A stretch of 64,000 bases of DNA, from positions 3,627,001 through 3,691,000 of the forward strand of contig JANTQA010000012.1 of assembly GCA_027625915.1 (NCBI GenBank). Reading direction: 5' to 3'. The notes beneath the pieces are model-generated. The model ran no database searches and was not told the DNA's origin. It saw nothing but the letters and a program-made list of their open reading frames with translations. The DNA comes from Anaeramoeba flamelloides (Eukaryota > Metamonada > Anaeramoebidae). The translations under genes and the position numbers were made by a program. Position 1 is the first letter of the stretch. Every line of letters begins with the position of its first letter. Below are positions 1 through 11,841 of this stretch, piece after piece.

Positions 1-15
1 CCACATGATCTTTTG

Positions 16-66
<51 letters not shown>

Positions 67-71
67 AAAAG

Positions 72-107
<36 letters not shown>

Positions 108-180
108 AAAATTTTTCAAAAACAAAAAGAAAAGAAAAACAAAAGAAAAAAAAAAAAAAAAAAATTTGAAAAAGCAAAAC
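1..180. repeat. Poly-A/A-rich tract
   Basis: Almost pure A with scattered G, C and T, including motifs such as tttgaaaaa. It runs directly into a dispersed repeat (family D), so it may be that repeat's A-rich interior rather than a retroposon tail. Assembly through such a tract is error-prone. Confidence 0.9.
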
Positions 181-310
181 TAAAATTTGAAAAATTAGAA
201 AAAATGATTCTGATCCAAAAATTTGAAAATATTTTTTGTTAAGAATACTGGAATAAACCCTCAAAACAACTCCCATTAACATTATAAAGTGAGTCAAAAT
301 TTATGAAAAA
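160..310. repeat. Dispersed repeat family D, fragment
   Basis: About 150 nt closely resemble 60870-61085: both contain aaaaaatgattctgat, then aaatttgaaaatatttt, a gataagaat-like word, ggaataaac/ggataaac and an attataaagt stretch. Only this end of the family is present here. Confidence 0.65.
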
Positions 311-1510
311 TAGTTTAATAGCCAAAATTCCATTTTCAAATTCCAAAGATCCCTTTATTTGGAACACCAAAGCTTTTATATTGTCAGTCAAGACAAGCAC
401 CACCATTTTCCAATTTGGTTCCAAACGAAGAATAAGAAATTTTTAAGTTTCAAATGGCCTTGCAAATAAATAACAGTTCATTCAAAAGTAAGTTAATTAA
501 AGACCGTTGGTGAATAGAAACACAAACCACAACCTAATTTTAAACGATCTAATCTCAAAATTTCAAAATATTTATACATTTATTGAGAACAAGCTTTAAA
601 CCAACTCAAATATACAACATCATAAAAACAAAGGAAAAAGAGAATGGGTTTATTGATCCCAAAGAAATTGATTAAAAACGAAATAAAAAAAAGCACCAAG
701 TAATTTTTAATCGTTTTCTTTTGTAATTTTTTTAAAAAAAATACAAAAGTAAATAAAATTGAGAAACTGGTATTTCCATTCATCCACATTTTGTGAGGGA
801 GCATAAAAGGGAAACCTTTCCTCAAAAGATGGAAAAAACACCAATCAACAAAAAAACATTTTTAAATTTAAAGATCTATTCAAACAAAATTAATTGCAAA
901 ATGGAAAACTCAACAACTAAGAATCGAAGTTCGAAACATCAGAAAGGAATGGGAACCAATTCTATATTTTGAAGAATCGTTGAATGAATTGCCATTTAAA
1001 AATGACAAAGATGTTAAATATTTTCCAAAAATAGTTTTGCCAACCGAAAATCTTTCAAAAAAAAACCCAAATTTTCAATTTTAACAAGATCCCTTTACTC
1101 AGCTTTTTTTTTTAATCAATAAATATGTTTCTACACTTCAAAATAGTATTCGCTGACCTTGGAATATGAATAATCCTTAAAAAATTCTCATAAAATTATT
1201 TTTTGATCCAAATTTGTGAATATTTCAATGAAACAAGAATTCCTTTACAATTTCAATGAGATTGGATCAAAGGGTTTTTTTACAACTCTGTAAATTGTCA
1301 AAGTACTAAATAATAGGGTTTATTTCATAGTTCCTTATATAATAGCATTTTATAGGGGTTTAATAAACATTTTTCCGAAAATTTCTTGTAAAAAACAGTT
1401 ATCCAACTTCAGTATATCAGTTTTTTCATGGATTAATTACAAACTTGATTGATCACACATTTTTTAAATATTTTTATTACAGCCTGATGGCTTTTAATGT
1501 GAAACCTAAC

Positions 1511-1735
1511 TAATCAAATAAGGTATAAAAAAATATTTTTTCTTTAAGGCACAAATCCTTGAATAAACAGCAAATAATTTTTTTTTTTTTTACCATCTTT
1601 GTTTGAGTTGGAAAAAATAAGAGATTATCTTTCGTTATTATGACCAATCTTTTTTTGTGTGTTATTGGGGTTTTTTTATACCTCTTATTGTGATTTATTT
1701 TGTTCGATATATGTGATCTTAAAGTGTGCACTAAT
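1511..1735 (-). repeat. Dispersed repeat family P, copy 1
   Basis: About 220 nt match the reverse complement of 8883-9352. Shared blocks include atgaccaatctttttttgtg, atttattttgttc and atgtgatcttaaagtgtg. This copy lacks the 246 bp insertion carried by the other copy, so it shows the unoccupied target site. Function unknown; probably a non-autonomous element remnant. Confidence 0.7.
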
Positions 1736-1805
1736 AATTCGAAGGATTTTATATGAAAAAATATTCAAAGAATATAAAAGGCAAAATGATCAAAATAAAA
1801 CTTAC

Positions 1806-4800
1806 CGACACTAATACCAACAACGATAGTAATACAAATGGATTCTATTAACCCCAAATTCCAGTCTAAAAGGACAAGCATTCCCATTATTGTAGCAACA
1901 ACCCCGCCGATGGAAATTATTGCATACAAGCTAGCAATGATATTATCGGATGTTGCCAAGATGATTATAAATGCAATTATTAAAGAAATAACAACACTTG
2001 TTAAGGCAACGGAATATAAAATTTCTTCAACTAACATTTCCATCCATTGCCAAGAAACGTTAGATAAGGTGTTAATTCCCTCTGGTGCCTCTTCGTTTAA
2101 TTCTTTGATAAAGTCTTCAATTTTGTCAAAAACGATTCTTGATTGGTGAGCTGAAGACTCTGGGCTTAGCGCCAAATTGAATTGGATCGCATAATATTTT
2201 AACTCGTCACTGTTCCTACCAAATCCGATGGACCAATCGTATCTCATTGGCAATGGCGCCCATTCGTTTCCAGTTTGGCTGTTGTCTAGCTGGCTTCTAT
2301 ATGAGTTTGTGAAATCCCCAAGCAATTTTTGGAATTGGTCCTCTTCCACGGGGAAGGTGTATGCGCCACCCGCTAATGTTTCGTTTGTGACCCAATCGCG
2401 GAAGTCTTCCATAAAGCAAGAGAATTGGCCAGTTCGGTAAATTTCCTCTTCAAATTCCGTTTTCACTCGACTGCAAACTTCAAGTACCCATTCCTGGGAA
2501 GACTTCAAATTTGGTTTCCATTTTTTATCCCAGATGGGCTTCCCATAGTAGTCAACCGCCATTGGATCAACACCCTCTCGATCAATCGATTCAATGCCCC
2601 ATTGCAAATAAACGGAATTGACTAGATCGTTTGAATAGAATTCTTGAATCGAAATGGATCCACATCGTTGTAAAAAGGAATCATCCGGAAGCATTTTACG
2701 AGTGTCCTCTGCTGCTTCAAGCTTTGTTGCATAGTATATAAAAAATACTGACCAAATAACAAAAAACAGTACGATTGTCCATCTATATTTTTTGATAAAA
2801 TTCGCATGTGTCGAAAAAAAATATTTTTCTAATTTTCGGAGTGATCCTAATTGAAATCCTAATTTCTTGGCTTCCTTATTATACTTTTTATTTTTTTGTT
2901 CATCCTTTTCTCTTTTTTGCTTTTGGATTTGATGATCCACATCTTTTGTGAATTCCCTATCTTCGATATCAACCCACTCGTTATTTTCTTTATTATTGGG
3001 GTCCTTAGTCTTCGTATTCTTGCTTTTTGACTTTTTTTTTCCAAACTTTTGTTTAAACTTTTCTTTTCTTTTTGGGTTACAAACTGGCCGATCTTCTCCT
3101 CTGAGATGCCAGATCACGATCACTGCTGGAAACCACGTAACCACCATTATGTAATTGAATATAATGGCAATACCAGTAAAAACACCAAAAAATCTAATTG
3201 GCGGGATTGTTGATGCAATGTTACCAAAAAATGCGCCAGTCGATGTTAATGTTGTGATTAGCATGGTCATCGCTGCCCGACTATATGCCCAGTTCATTCG
3301 AGTATAAATGTTTTTTGAGATTTCTTTTTTTTGAAATTGTGATTGCTTCCATGCATCTAGCATGATAAAAATATCATCGCACCCTTTAAAAAAAAAAAAT
3401 TTTTTTTTTTTACCCAGAAAATTGTTTGAAATAATATTGTATTTTTGAAATTTTATGTCAAAATAAGTAGAGTAAATTAAAAGAAAAATGTGATTCTTAC
3501 CAATCCCAAGTATAATAAATAAAGTTAAAAAATTTAGCATTGAAAAAACTTCAACTCCCAATACTGCTTTATAAAAAAAATAACTCATTGGTAATGAAAT
3601 GACAGAATGCAGTGTACCCAATGAAGTTAAAAATAAGGATTTTGTATGGAATAAAGTATAACCAAATACCAAAAATAATGAGCAAACAATTAATGAAATA
3701 TCGTGAATCAACAATTGATTAACTCCATAATCTGTGACGCCAACACCTATGAAAAGAAAAGTGATAAAAAAAAAAAAGAGCAGGAAATTTTTTTAATATT
3801 TTGGGTATTAGTTTGTAAAAAACAAGGGTATTTTATTTTTTTTTTTTATTTTTTCTATTTTTCCAGCAATAAAGAAAGAAATATTCTTTTTAATACTGTT
3901 TACTTTATCATGAATTATTTATTTATTTTTTAAAATTAAATATTTAATTTATCAGATTTATTCAAACTCCAATTTTTATATCATTTATTTGGATATAATT
4001 TTTAAAAATTTGAAGAAATTACCAAAATGGAAAAAACTATATTTTGTGATCTATTTTCCAAAAAAAAAAAAAAAAAAACTACACAAGTGTAAACATTATG
4101 TCTCTATTTTTATCTTGATAAAATAAAAATAAAAACAAAACTATTCCCTCTTTTATACCTCTCTAGAAATTAGAATCAAAATATTTACCTTGGTATAATA
4201 CTTCAAAACTGTCTGTTTTGAAATCTTCACTTTGTTGAGGTATAATTGAAGTAAGCCAATTCTCCAATTTGTCAACTTGCTCGTCTTGGTTATCATCCAT
4301 ATTTTTATAATTTTCGAGAGGTAAACCAAACAATAGAATTGTTTTTAAATATTTTGATTTTAAAGTTTCATCATTAAAATTTATGTCACACAGCGTATTT
4401 TTAATTGTTCCATTGCCATAATTATAAAGATAAGTGCTTGAAATTGAAACATCTTGAAGAAATTCACCATCGTCATCAAAATAAAATGGTATGATCGAAT
4501 TGCGAGAAGGTGCCACACCATTCGTATCTATATATTCATAATCTTTCCAAAATTTGTTTCCTATTATTTTTTCTTCAAAATCATAAATCTTTTTTAAATA
4601 CTTTTCCGTTAATAAATTATCACAATCAAGACACTCATATATCAGATTTACACCACCATATAATTGCGATTGGCCTGGTTGCTTTTGTTGAAGGGAATCA
4701 TATGTGTCTTTATCAAAATAAGTTTCTTCTTCAATTGCCATCAATATGGCTTCAATTTGATTTGCAGTTTTCCCTGAACGGACAACAAATGTTGACATCT

Positions 4801-6436
4801 ACGCATCGTACATTGTCGATTATTTATTTTAAATAAACAGTAAGTTGGTTTTTTTTTTTTTTTTTTTTTTTTTCAATGAATTTTTTGTTGTTTTGAAAAT
4901 CAAAAAACTAGATTAGTAATTTCATTTCAATATTTTTGGTTAATTTTTTTCGTTTTCTTTTTTTTTATTGGTAAAATCATATGAAATTCAATTCAAGAAT
5001 TTTTTATAATTTTGGGGTTATGAATAACGTTTTTTTTTAGTGTAAATATGAAGTTAACAAAAAATGCGGGAATGTTATTTTGATAAATTTTCAAAACAAG
5101 ATTAAATATTTTATTTCACAACTAAAATATTTCAAATTATTTAAGGATATTGACTAAAAAAAAAAACCTCCATTTTACACATAATCATTCGGTTTTATAA
5201 GTTTTATTTTTTGTTTAGAATATCTAGGTAATCTGTAGCGCTTTGTCCAGTTAAAAATAAAAAAATCAATTTTGTTTGATAAGTAAAATAACAATAATCA
5301 GTAATAGTGATGTTTTCTGTTCAGATACTTTTTAAATGATTCAATTAAAGTGAAATAAAGATTGTTGAAGGAAAGCAGTATCAGGTTATTTGGAAATGAC
5401 TAATAGCTTAAAGTTGATCTTTCAATTCCGAGATCAAATGGATTTCCATTTAAAGAGTTTATGATCTCTACCAAAAATGTCCAGACAAAAAATATCAAAT
5501 ACAATACTTTTAAGGATTTGAATTCAGGTGGGAATAGTTAACCATAAAAATAATCTTCAGGGAATTTTAATAAATTTTACCGCATCTCGGAATTGAAAAA
5601 TAAAGTAAAAATCTGATTAATGCAAAATCAAACTTACTTTTAAAGCTATTATTGAAAAAAAAAAATTATTGTTTTTAAAAGTTTTGATCCATTTCTCCCA
5701 TTTTGAAAAAGCTTTAAATTCAATATTTTTTCCAAATAATTAGTTCAAACAAATTTATTTTCTTTGAAGGAGAAAGAAATTTTATTCTCACTTAAAAGAA
5801 GTTGACAAAAAATCACTTTAAAAATAAAACCACTAAGTTTTTCAATAACCCAGGATAAAAAATATACTTATCCCAAAAAAATTACAATAATTATTTTAAA
5901 CTTGAATATATATAAACCCCGTTCCAAAAATTTGGACACACCCAAAATCAAAAATAGGCAAAATAAAACCCAATTTATTGTATTTTTCCAAACCTAATAT
6001 AAAACTACATTTAAGTAACCCAGTATTAATGTTTTAACCAGTAATCATTTTAACCCAAATAAAAGAAAAAAATATAAAACTCAAAAATAAAAACAGGTGT
6101 GTCCAAAATAATGAAACGAGCGGAACAAAAAATGTATTGGTAAATTTGTTGAAATTTCACCAACAATTGTTGATCGATCAAATGTTAAGATACCATCTAC
6201 CAATTGTATGTGATTTTTCAATTTAACAAACTCAACACTAACCCTCTATCAACCATTGAAAAAAAATGTTAGATCTAACGAAACAGATTTGGTAACTGCA
6301 AAAAAGGAAATGAAAACAAAACAAAAAAGACAAAAAATGAAATTGTTTGTAAAATCAAAATTCTTTCCAATTTGAATTAAAAGTGCAGTAATGATGTTCT
6401 TTCCACTGTTTAAACTGTGTCCAAATTTTTGGAATC

Positions 6437-6476
<40 letters not shown>

Positions 6477-9400
6477 ATTCTTCTTATTATACCAGATTTG
6501 TTCAAGTTAACTTCAGTTTTCTTTTTATTGAACAAAAAAAATGTGAGAAAAATCATACAAACCATTAAATTAAAAAAGTTCGTATAATACTTTTTTAAAA
6601 CTTGTAAATGTTAAACTGCTGTCATTTCAAAAAGGTAAAGAAATACTTTTTAATTTGATCATTTTTAAATAATAATTGATTACCCAATCTTAATTCATTT
6701 CAATGAATTAGTAATAATAACCCAAAGATGAAAAGTCTTAATAAATTTTCAATTATTATTTCTCAAATTTTGTAATATTTCCAAACAAATAAAAACTAGG
6801 CCAATTATTAATTATAATAATAAAAAACAATAGATATTTTCAAATACCTTATTTAAATAAGAACAATTCGTTGTTTCTACAGTGTATATTTGAAAAAAAA
6901 ATATTAATAAATCTTTTAAATTTCTTGAAATTTAAAAATACATTGATAATAAAAAGCAAAAATCATTTTTTCTGATCTACAAGTATTAACTATATGATTT
7001 ATTGTTTTTGAATTTTTTAAAATAAGATTAGATTTTCCAATAATATTTATTTATACAAACTCAAAGAAATTACAAAAATAGAATTTTCATAAGAATAAAA
7101 ATGTTTTGTAAATTTTCTAATTTATTTTTTCAGCGTTTTAGAAAACTGTTATTTCAAAAAATGAATTAAATTTTTTTTTTTTTTTTCGAATTTTGAAGTG
7201 TTCAATCAAAGTTTTACTTAAAACTATCAAATTAAACTGTGTGTATGAAATTATCATATATATATATTTTACTTTTGTTTTTCAACAATTTTTTTATTAT
7301 TATTTGGGCGAACACAAAAATCACATTAATCGCAGAAACAAGTTACCTTCGGCGTTTTTGATTTTATAGAAAGTATTTTTTTTTTTTATGTCTCTTGTTT
7401 TGATTGAAAAATTGGGTTTAAATCACTTCCGTGATTGTGAAAATATAATTTTTTAATCATAATTTTTATTTTAAAATTGTATTTTTGCAATGGTAAGAAA
7501 ATTAAAAAAAATATTTTTAAAAAAAAAATAATAACAATTTCAATGAGTTTTGAAATTATTAATTCAATAAAAAAAAAAATTAAACTTACTTTCTTAAATA
7601 TAATATTACTTGAGAAAAGAATTTCTCGTTTTATTTAAGAAAAAAACAAAAAAAAAAATCAAGTTAGTTTATTTGAAATGAAAATTTTTAGAAAAAAAGT
7701 CTTAAAGCGGTTTTAAAAAAGTGAGAACTAATTGTTTTAAAAAGTGTTGCTCAAAATGTTGGATTAATTGTTTTAAGCAACACTTTTTAAAACTTTTAGT
7801 CCTATTGTTTTTAAAACAACTTTACTCTTTTTTCGGTATTCTAAACTAAAGTCCAAAATTTTGAACATAGTCAAAATAATTTCAAGAAATAACAATATTA
7901 TAATTTCTTTCAAATTGGAAATAATTTTGATTTTAACAAAATATGTTTATCATTTTTTTTTGTCTTTGATGTTTTTTTGTTTTCATTTTGATTTTTTCAA
8001 TTATGTAATATGTTTCATTTGATCCGAAAATGTTTTTACAATGATTGATATAGGGTTAAGGTTGAATGCAGTTAAAGAGAAAAATCAGATGGGATTAGTT
8101 GATGATTATTTAACCATTTGTTCGATGAATAATTGTTGATTAGAATTTAAATAAATTTATCAATAGAATTTTTTTGTTAGGCTCGTACTAAAATTTTGAA
8201 CACTTGGATCTTTATTTTTTCGTTTTATTTTTTTTTCTTTTATTTGGATAAAAATGGTTACATATAAAAACATTAATACTGGGTAATTTATATGTGATTT
8301 ATTATTAATTTTACAATTATACAATATATTGTGATTTTTTCCTATTTTTTGATTCTCAGTGTGTGTAAATTTTTGGAATGTGGTTTATTGTAAAGGTTTG
8401 AATGAAATTTTCATTTAATCTGGTAAAGATAGAATTTTGAAGTGACTAAATTTGGGAATTTCAATTAAAAGAGTGTATAGAATAGACACAGTAATTAGAA
8501 GATTTTAAACTTAATTTAGTTTTCTAAAAAAATTGGAAGGGGGTTTAATTTTCCTCACTAAATTAACAAATTTTTGTAACTATTTTTTGTGAAAATTCTA
8601 ATTCATCAAAATTCAAAATACATGAATAAGAATATGTTGGAATGTCAGAGTGTTAATCTATGTTAACGTTTCCCTTAAAAAATTCCAAACAAAAAAAGAT
8701 CAAATCTTTTTACTGTAAATAAAGATAACAAAATGAATTCTTTTAACAATTATGATTCATTTCTCAAAAGTTGAGAAAGGTTTTTATTTCATCAAGTCTA
8801 ATTAAATCTTTGTGAAAATAAAGGCTATATTGGCTTTGGAAAAAAAAAAAAAATTCTGTTTATTTACCGTCTTTGGAATTTTTAGAGCACACTTTAAGAT
8901 CACATATACGGAACAAAATAAATTACAATAAGGGGTATACAAAAACCAATAAGACACAAAAAAAGATTGGTCATAATAGCAAACAACAATCTTTTATTTT
9001 TTTCAACTCAAACAATAATCTCAAAAAAAATGATTACTGATAAATTCAAAAAAATATAAAAAAATTTTATAGAACAATTTCCATTTTTTGTAAATCTGAT
9101 AACTTTTACTTTTAAAACAGGTTATTGACAAAGAATATTTTGAAGATCAACTATTTTTCCAAAGTTACTTAGCATTTAAGCCAATAAAATGCTTTTTTAA
9201 AATCAAAAGCAAAGAAAGGTAAAAAAATTTGTAAAATGGAAAATGAATGAAAAATTTTTAAATATTTATTTGAATTTATCAGTATTTGCCTTAGATTCAT
9301 GGATTTATGACTTGTAGAAAAAATATTTTTTTTGTGCCTTATTTGATTATTTCGGGCGTTTGCTAAAAGGTACTAGTACATTAATTGAATTATCTGTTTT

Positions 9401-11841
9401 TTTCTCACAATTTTTTGAAGAGGTCTAATTTAGTAAATGTAAAGTACTCCCCAGGATTTTTAAATAAAAATAATTCACAAAATACATTTTTTGGTCATTT
9501 TACACTAAAATTTTAGTTTTTTTTATTGTGTCTTTGAGTCAAGAAAACAATAAAGTTAATAGCCAAATAAAATAAATCAAAATTTTCATTCAGCTTTTCA
9601 AAAACAATCACATCTCAAGAATTAAAATAAATCATCAAAGGTTCCCAATTCTAAAAGGTAAATTAATAATTTGAGCTTGTTTACGAATTTAAAATTTTGA
9701 AATGTTTATATAACTTTAAAAACTCTTTTTTTTTTTTGTTATTTTGAAGGGGGGGTAATTTACTCTTACAGCCGTTAGGTTTTCTTGAGTTTTCTGTTTC
9801 TTTGAAAAATCTATTGATTTTCGTTAGGTTTTTTTGAATTTTCTATTTATTTGGAAAATCAATAGATTTTCGTTAGGTTTTTTTTACTTTTCGAAATAAA
9901 CAGAAAATTTTAATAAATTTTCCGTTTATTTCAAAAAGTAAAAAAAAACCTAGAACACTTCACAAATAAATAGAAAACCTCAAAAAAACCTAGAACACTT
10001 CACAAATAAAATAGAAAACCTCAAGAAAACCTCGGCACTTGACGACACTCTACGGTACTTTCTCTAATTTCTAAATTTTTGTTTCGAAATTTTAATAAAG
10101 AATCATAATTTTCTTTATCATTAACCAATGATAAGATAAATAATGGGTCTTTGTTACGAATGATATCAAAGATATTATTCTTATTGTTTTTGTTAATTTG
10201 GATTCGTTCAAAAACTCTTTTTTTGGAAAGCTAAATGAAAATTTTGTTCCAATTTATTTTGCAACAAATAGTAAAATTTTGGTACCACAAAACAAAAAGA
10301 ATTTATCCAAAAAATTAAATTTCTGGGTGGCTTTTGGGGTTGTGGCAATAGACAGGAATTCTCTTAAATTAGAGCCGTTAGAAGATTTGCTGATTATGAA
10401 AAAAATGGTTGAACACCAAACATTCCTGGGGTTTGAATTCGAAATGGGAAAATATTTTTCACTTTTTTTTTCCATATATATTGTTCTTTTATAAATCGAA
10501 TTTTCAAAGAAGTAGGGTCCGTAATTTGTGTCTTCGATCTCTAATTGAAAATGAAGTTGAAAAATGAAGTGAAAATTATTTTCCCATTTAGAATTCAAAT
10601 ACCAGTAAACAAGAAAAAAGAAAATCAAGAAAGCAACAAAACATAACGAAGAATAAAAAAAAACAATAACAATTGGAAAAAGAAAAACATGAAAGTTTCC
10701 ACTCAACCTTTACTTCAAGTATTCAAAAAAAAAATATAAAGTCTGAAGCAATCTTCTTTTGTTTTAATTGTTAACCTTTTTTTTTTTTTTCAAAAAATTT
10801 TCTTTATTTGATCGAACTTTTGTCAACTTGTTGAAAGTGAAAATTCAATAAAAAACCCAAAACCTTCATTTTACTCACATTCTGCTTTTATTTTTCTTTT
10901 TTCTCTCTTAATTTAACAAATTAAAAATGTGGATTGAAATTGAAAAGAATTCATTTGAAAAAAAAATGTTTTTAAAGAAGGTTTCACATGGACCTTTTAT
11001 ACGCTTGGAAGTATTTTGTGGATCAAATTCCGATCTTATTTCATTTTATTCAAACTGCGTTTACCAGTTTCCAATTTTCAATTTAAAATCAAAGAAAATG
11101 TATTGATCTATCTCCTTTTAAAAGGAGGTGTTGATTAAAAATGCAAGAACTAACTTTTAATTAAGATTGGAGAAAACTATTGAGTCCGTAACGTACAATG
11201 TAAATACCAACCTTTTATTTTGGTTTAAGTGATTATGATCTACTATTGACAGATTAAAATAAAGTGCAGACTTTTTTCATTAAACACTACCAATTCATAA
11301 GTTCACCTTCCTTAATAACTGAAAAAATTAGAGTTTTTAATTTTTTCTTCTGTAAAAACAAATCCAAATCTTTGTTTGAAGTCATTTGTATTCTCCAAAA
11401 GTTTGGTGTGGTTGTTTTGTTTTGTTTTGCTAATTGTAAAATTTTTCTTTTTCTCAGCTTTTGAGAATTGTCTCTGTGTGATCAGAACAGATCCTTCTGA
11501 GAGATTTTTTCAAAACAACCCGAAAGCAAAAAGCTTAAATCTTTACAAAATGTAAATTTTGAAAAAACGAAAACATTTTCGAAAGTGTGACTGGATTATT
11601 TCAAATAAAAAAAAAAAAAAAAAAAATGGATTTTGTGTTTTGTTGAGAAAAAAAATGAATGTTTTCAAACCTTTGAATCATATTTAAATTCCCATGCAAA
11701 ACAAAGTGCAGTCATCAGTACGGCGATTGACATACTAACAAACATTACAGTTTTTGGATGATCGACAATGTAAACAGGAATAAAATGTAAGTTTTTATGT
11801 TCGTTCGCCTGTTTTTTCTTGTTTTTTGATTTGTCTTTCAT
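1806..11841 (-). CDS. Dispatched/Patched-like RND membrane protein (3' partial)
   Basis: Four exons: 11671-11841, 4189-4798, 3501-3746 and 1806-3383, all phase-compatible; 868 codons are visible and the 3' exons are outside. The order is a lysine-rich N-terminus, TM1 (about residues 30-52, after HPKTV), ectodomain 1 (58-268), a sterol-sensing-domain-like TM2-6 block, a highly charged cytoplasmic loop, TM7, ectodomain 2 and TM8-10. Splicing at 3500/3384 recreates LGIGCDDIF followed by LDAW, the motif in which the Patched/Dispatched family carries its membrane Asp pair; ESIC near the end precedes the partner motif GISV. The family moves sterols or lipidated proteins using an ion gradient; the substrate here is unknown. 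The ATG at 11841 is tentative: TTTTTCAG just upstream (11866) could be an acceptor, with the frame open across it. Intron 1 is 6872 nt. Family assignment is firm, Dispatched over Patched less so. Confidence 0.82.
3384..3500 (-). other. 117-nt intron without a stop in the RND gene
   Basis: Donor GTAAGA at 3500 and acceptor AAAG at 3384. The length is a multiple of three and the intron is open in frame, so an uninterrupted reading frame runs through it and adds a Lys/Phe-rich stretch exactly inside the conserved LGIG/CDDIF motif. Removing it restores the family motif, which is why I call it an intron. Because it has no stop, retention would not trigger nonsense-mediated decay. Confidence 0.85.
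5420..5600. repeat. Small inverted-repeat element
   Basis: TTCAATTCCGAGAT near 5424 is repeated in reverse as ATCTCGGAATTGAA near 5583, giving a 180-bp unit with 14-bp arms. Only one copy was seen, so this is a weak call. Confidence 0.35.
5911..6444. mobile_element. MITE family C, copy 1 (Tc1/mariner-like ends)
   Basis: Termini TATAAAC...TTCCAAAAATTTGGACACA face each other at 5911 and 6444. The right end abuts a (TA)n run (6442-6472). The interior shares AATTTGTTGAAATTTCA and TTGATCGATCAAA with copies at 7841, 26612 and 38510. A second end-like GGTGTGTCC motif sits inside at about 6106. There is no ORF, so it is non-autonomous. The mariner link rests on the TA context and end sequence. Confidence 0.8.
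7735..7791. repeat. Perfect hairpin inside the RND intron
   Basis: TTTTAAAAAGTGTTGCT is followed about 20 nt later by its exact reverse complement AGCAACACTTTTTAAAA. The 17-bp stem and short loop could form in DNA or in the intron RNA. No function can be assigned. Confidence 0.7.
7841..8388. mobile_element. MITE family C, copy 2
   Basis: Left end CTAAACTAAAGTCCAAAATTTTGAACA and right end GTGTAAATTTTTGGAATGTGGTTTA form the terminal inverted repeat, about 548 bp apart. It lies in the opposite orientation to copy 1, whose first 200 bp match the reverse complement of this copy's right part. More diverged than copy 1; no coding capacity. Confidence 0.72.
8883..9352 (+). repeat. Dispersed repeat family P, copy 2 (interrupted)
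   Basis: Reverse-complement match to 1511-1735: CACACTTTAAGATCACATAT, then GACACAAAAAAAGATTGGTC, then CAACTCAAACAATAATCTC, resuming after an insertion with AAAATATTTTTTTTGTGCC and TTATTTGATT. The gap relative to copy 1 is a separate element at 9037-9282. Confidence 0.7.
9037..9282. mobile_element. MITE family S inserted in repeat P, TA target
   Basis: The 246-bp unit begins CTGATAAATTCAAA and ends with the near-inverse TTTGAATTTATCAG, with TA directly outside each end (9035-9036 and 9283-9284). The related copy at 1511-1735 reads straight across the site with a single TA, so it is a paralogous empty site. This fits precise TA-targeted DNA transposition. No ORF. Confidence 0.8.
9583..10250. 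mobile_element. MITE family G, copy 1, split by a family A element
   Basis: The left part (9583-9733) and right part (about 10209-10250) together match the continuous element at 29272-29452. Ends are TTTTCATTCAGCTTTTC and GGAAAGCTAAATGAAAATTT, an imperfect inverted repeat. AAAAACTCTTTTTTT appears on both sides of the interruption, as expected of a target duplication. Confidence 0.65.
9734..10208. mobile_element. Repeat family A, copy 1
   Basis: A palindromic-looking array: GTTAGGTTTTCTTGAG and TCTATTGATTTTCGTTAGG modules on the left, then their inverses (CCTCAAGAAAACC, CTAGAACACTTCACAAATAA) on the right. A unit of about 40 nt (CTAGAACACTTCACAAATAA...) is tandemly duplicated at about 9950-10030. 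A GACGACACTCTACGG-like word closes the core near 10060. Relatives lie at 32866, 41658 and 48943. Confidence 0.6.

Larger units (their letters stand above)
1..1805. other. 3' intron of the RND gene; no exon seen
   Basis: This stretch lies downstream (on the minus strand) of the last RND exon, which ends at a GTAAGT donor at 1805. The next exon should begin with the Asp/Tyr/His-rich motif that follows GISV in this family; I found none on the minus strand. It contains an A-rich tract, a family D fragment and one copy of the family P repeat. The intron therefore continues beyond position 1, or a short exon was missed. Confidence 0.5.
4799..11670 (-). other. 6.9-kb repeat-filled intron 1 of the RND gene
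   Basis: The donor is AAG|GTTTGA at 11670 and the acceptor GCGTAG at 4799; both flanking exons are phase 0. The spliced protein reads FKYDSK then MSTFVVRSGK, matching the family pattern of TM1 followed by F-x-x-R-G. The intron holds two family C elements, family P with a nested 246 bp element, a split family G element with family A inside it, and a perfect hairpin. No other coding exon is recognised in it. That these distant exons are one transcript is inferred from phase and homology. Confidence 0.65.

Noticed and set aside
1-180. Poly-A tract as a retroposon (LINE/SINE) tail
   Set aside because: No target duplication or reverse-transcriptase relic next to it, and similar A-rich sequence belongs to family D elsewhere.
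10198-10706. Overlapping open frames on both strands
   Set aside because: The first part is the right end of a family G element; the rest is Phe/Lys-rich and open on both strands by chance.
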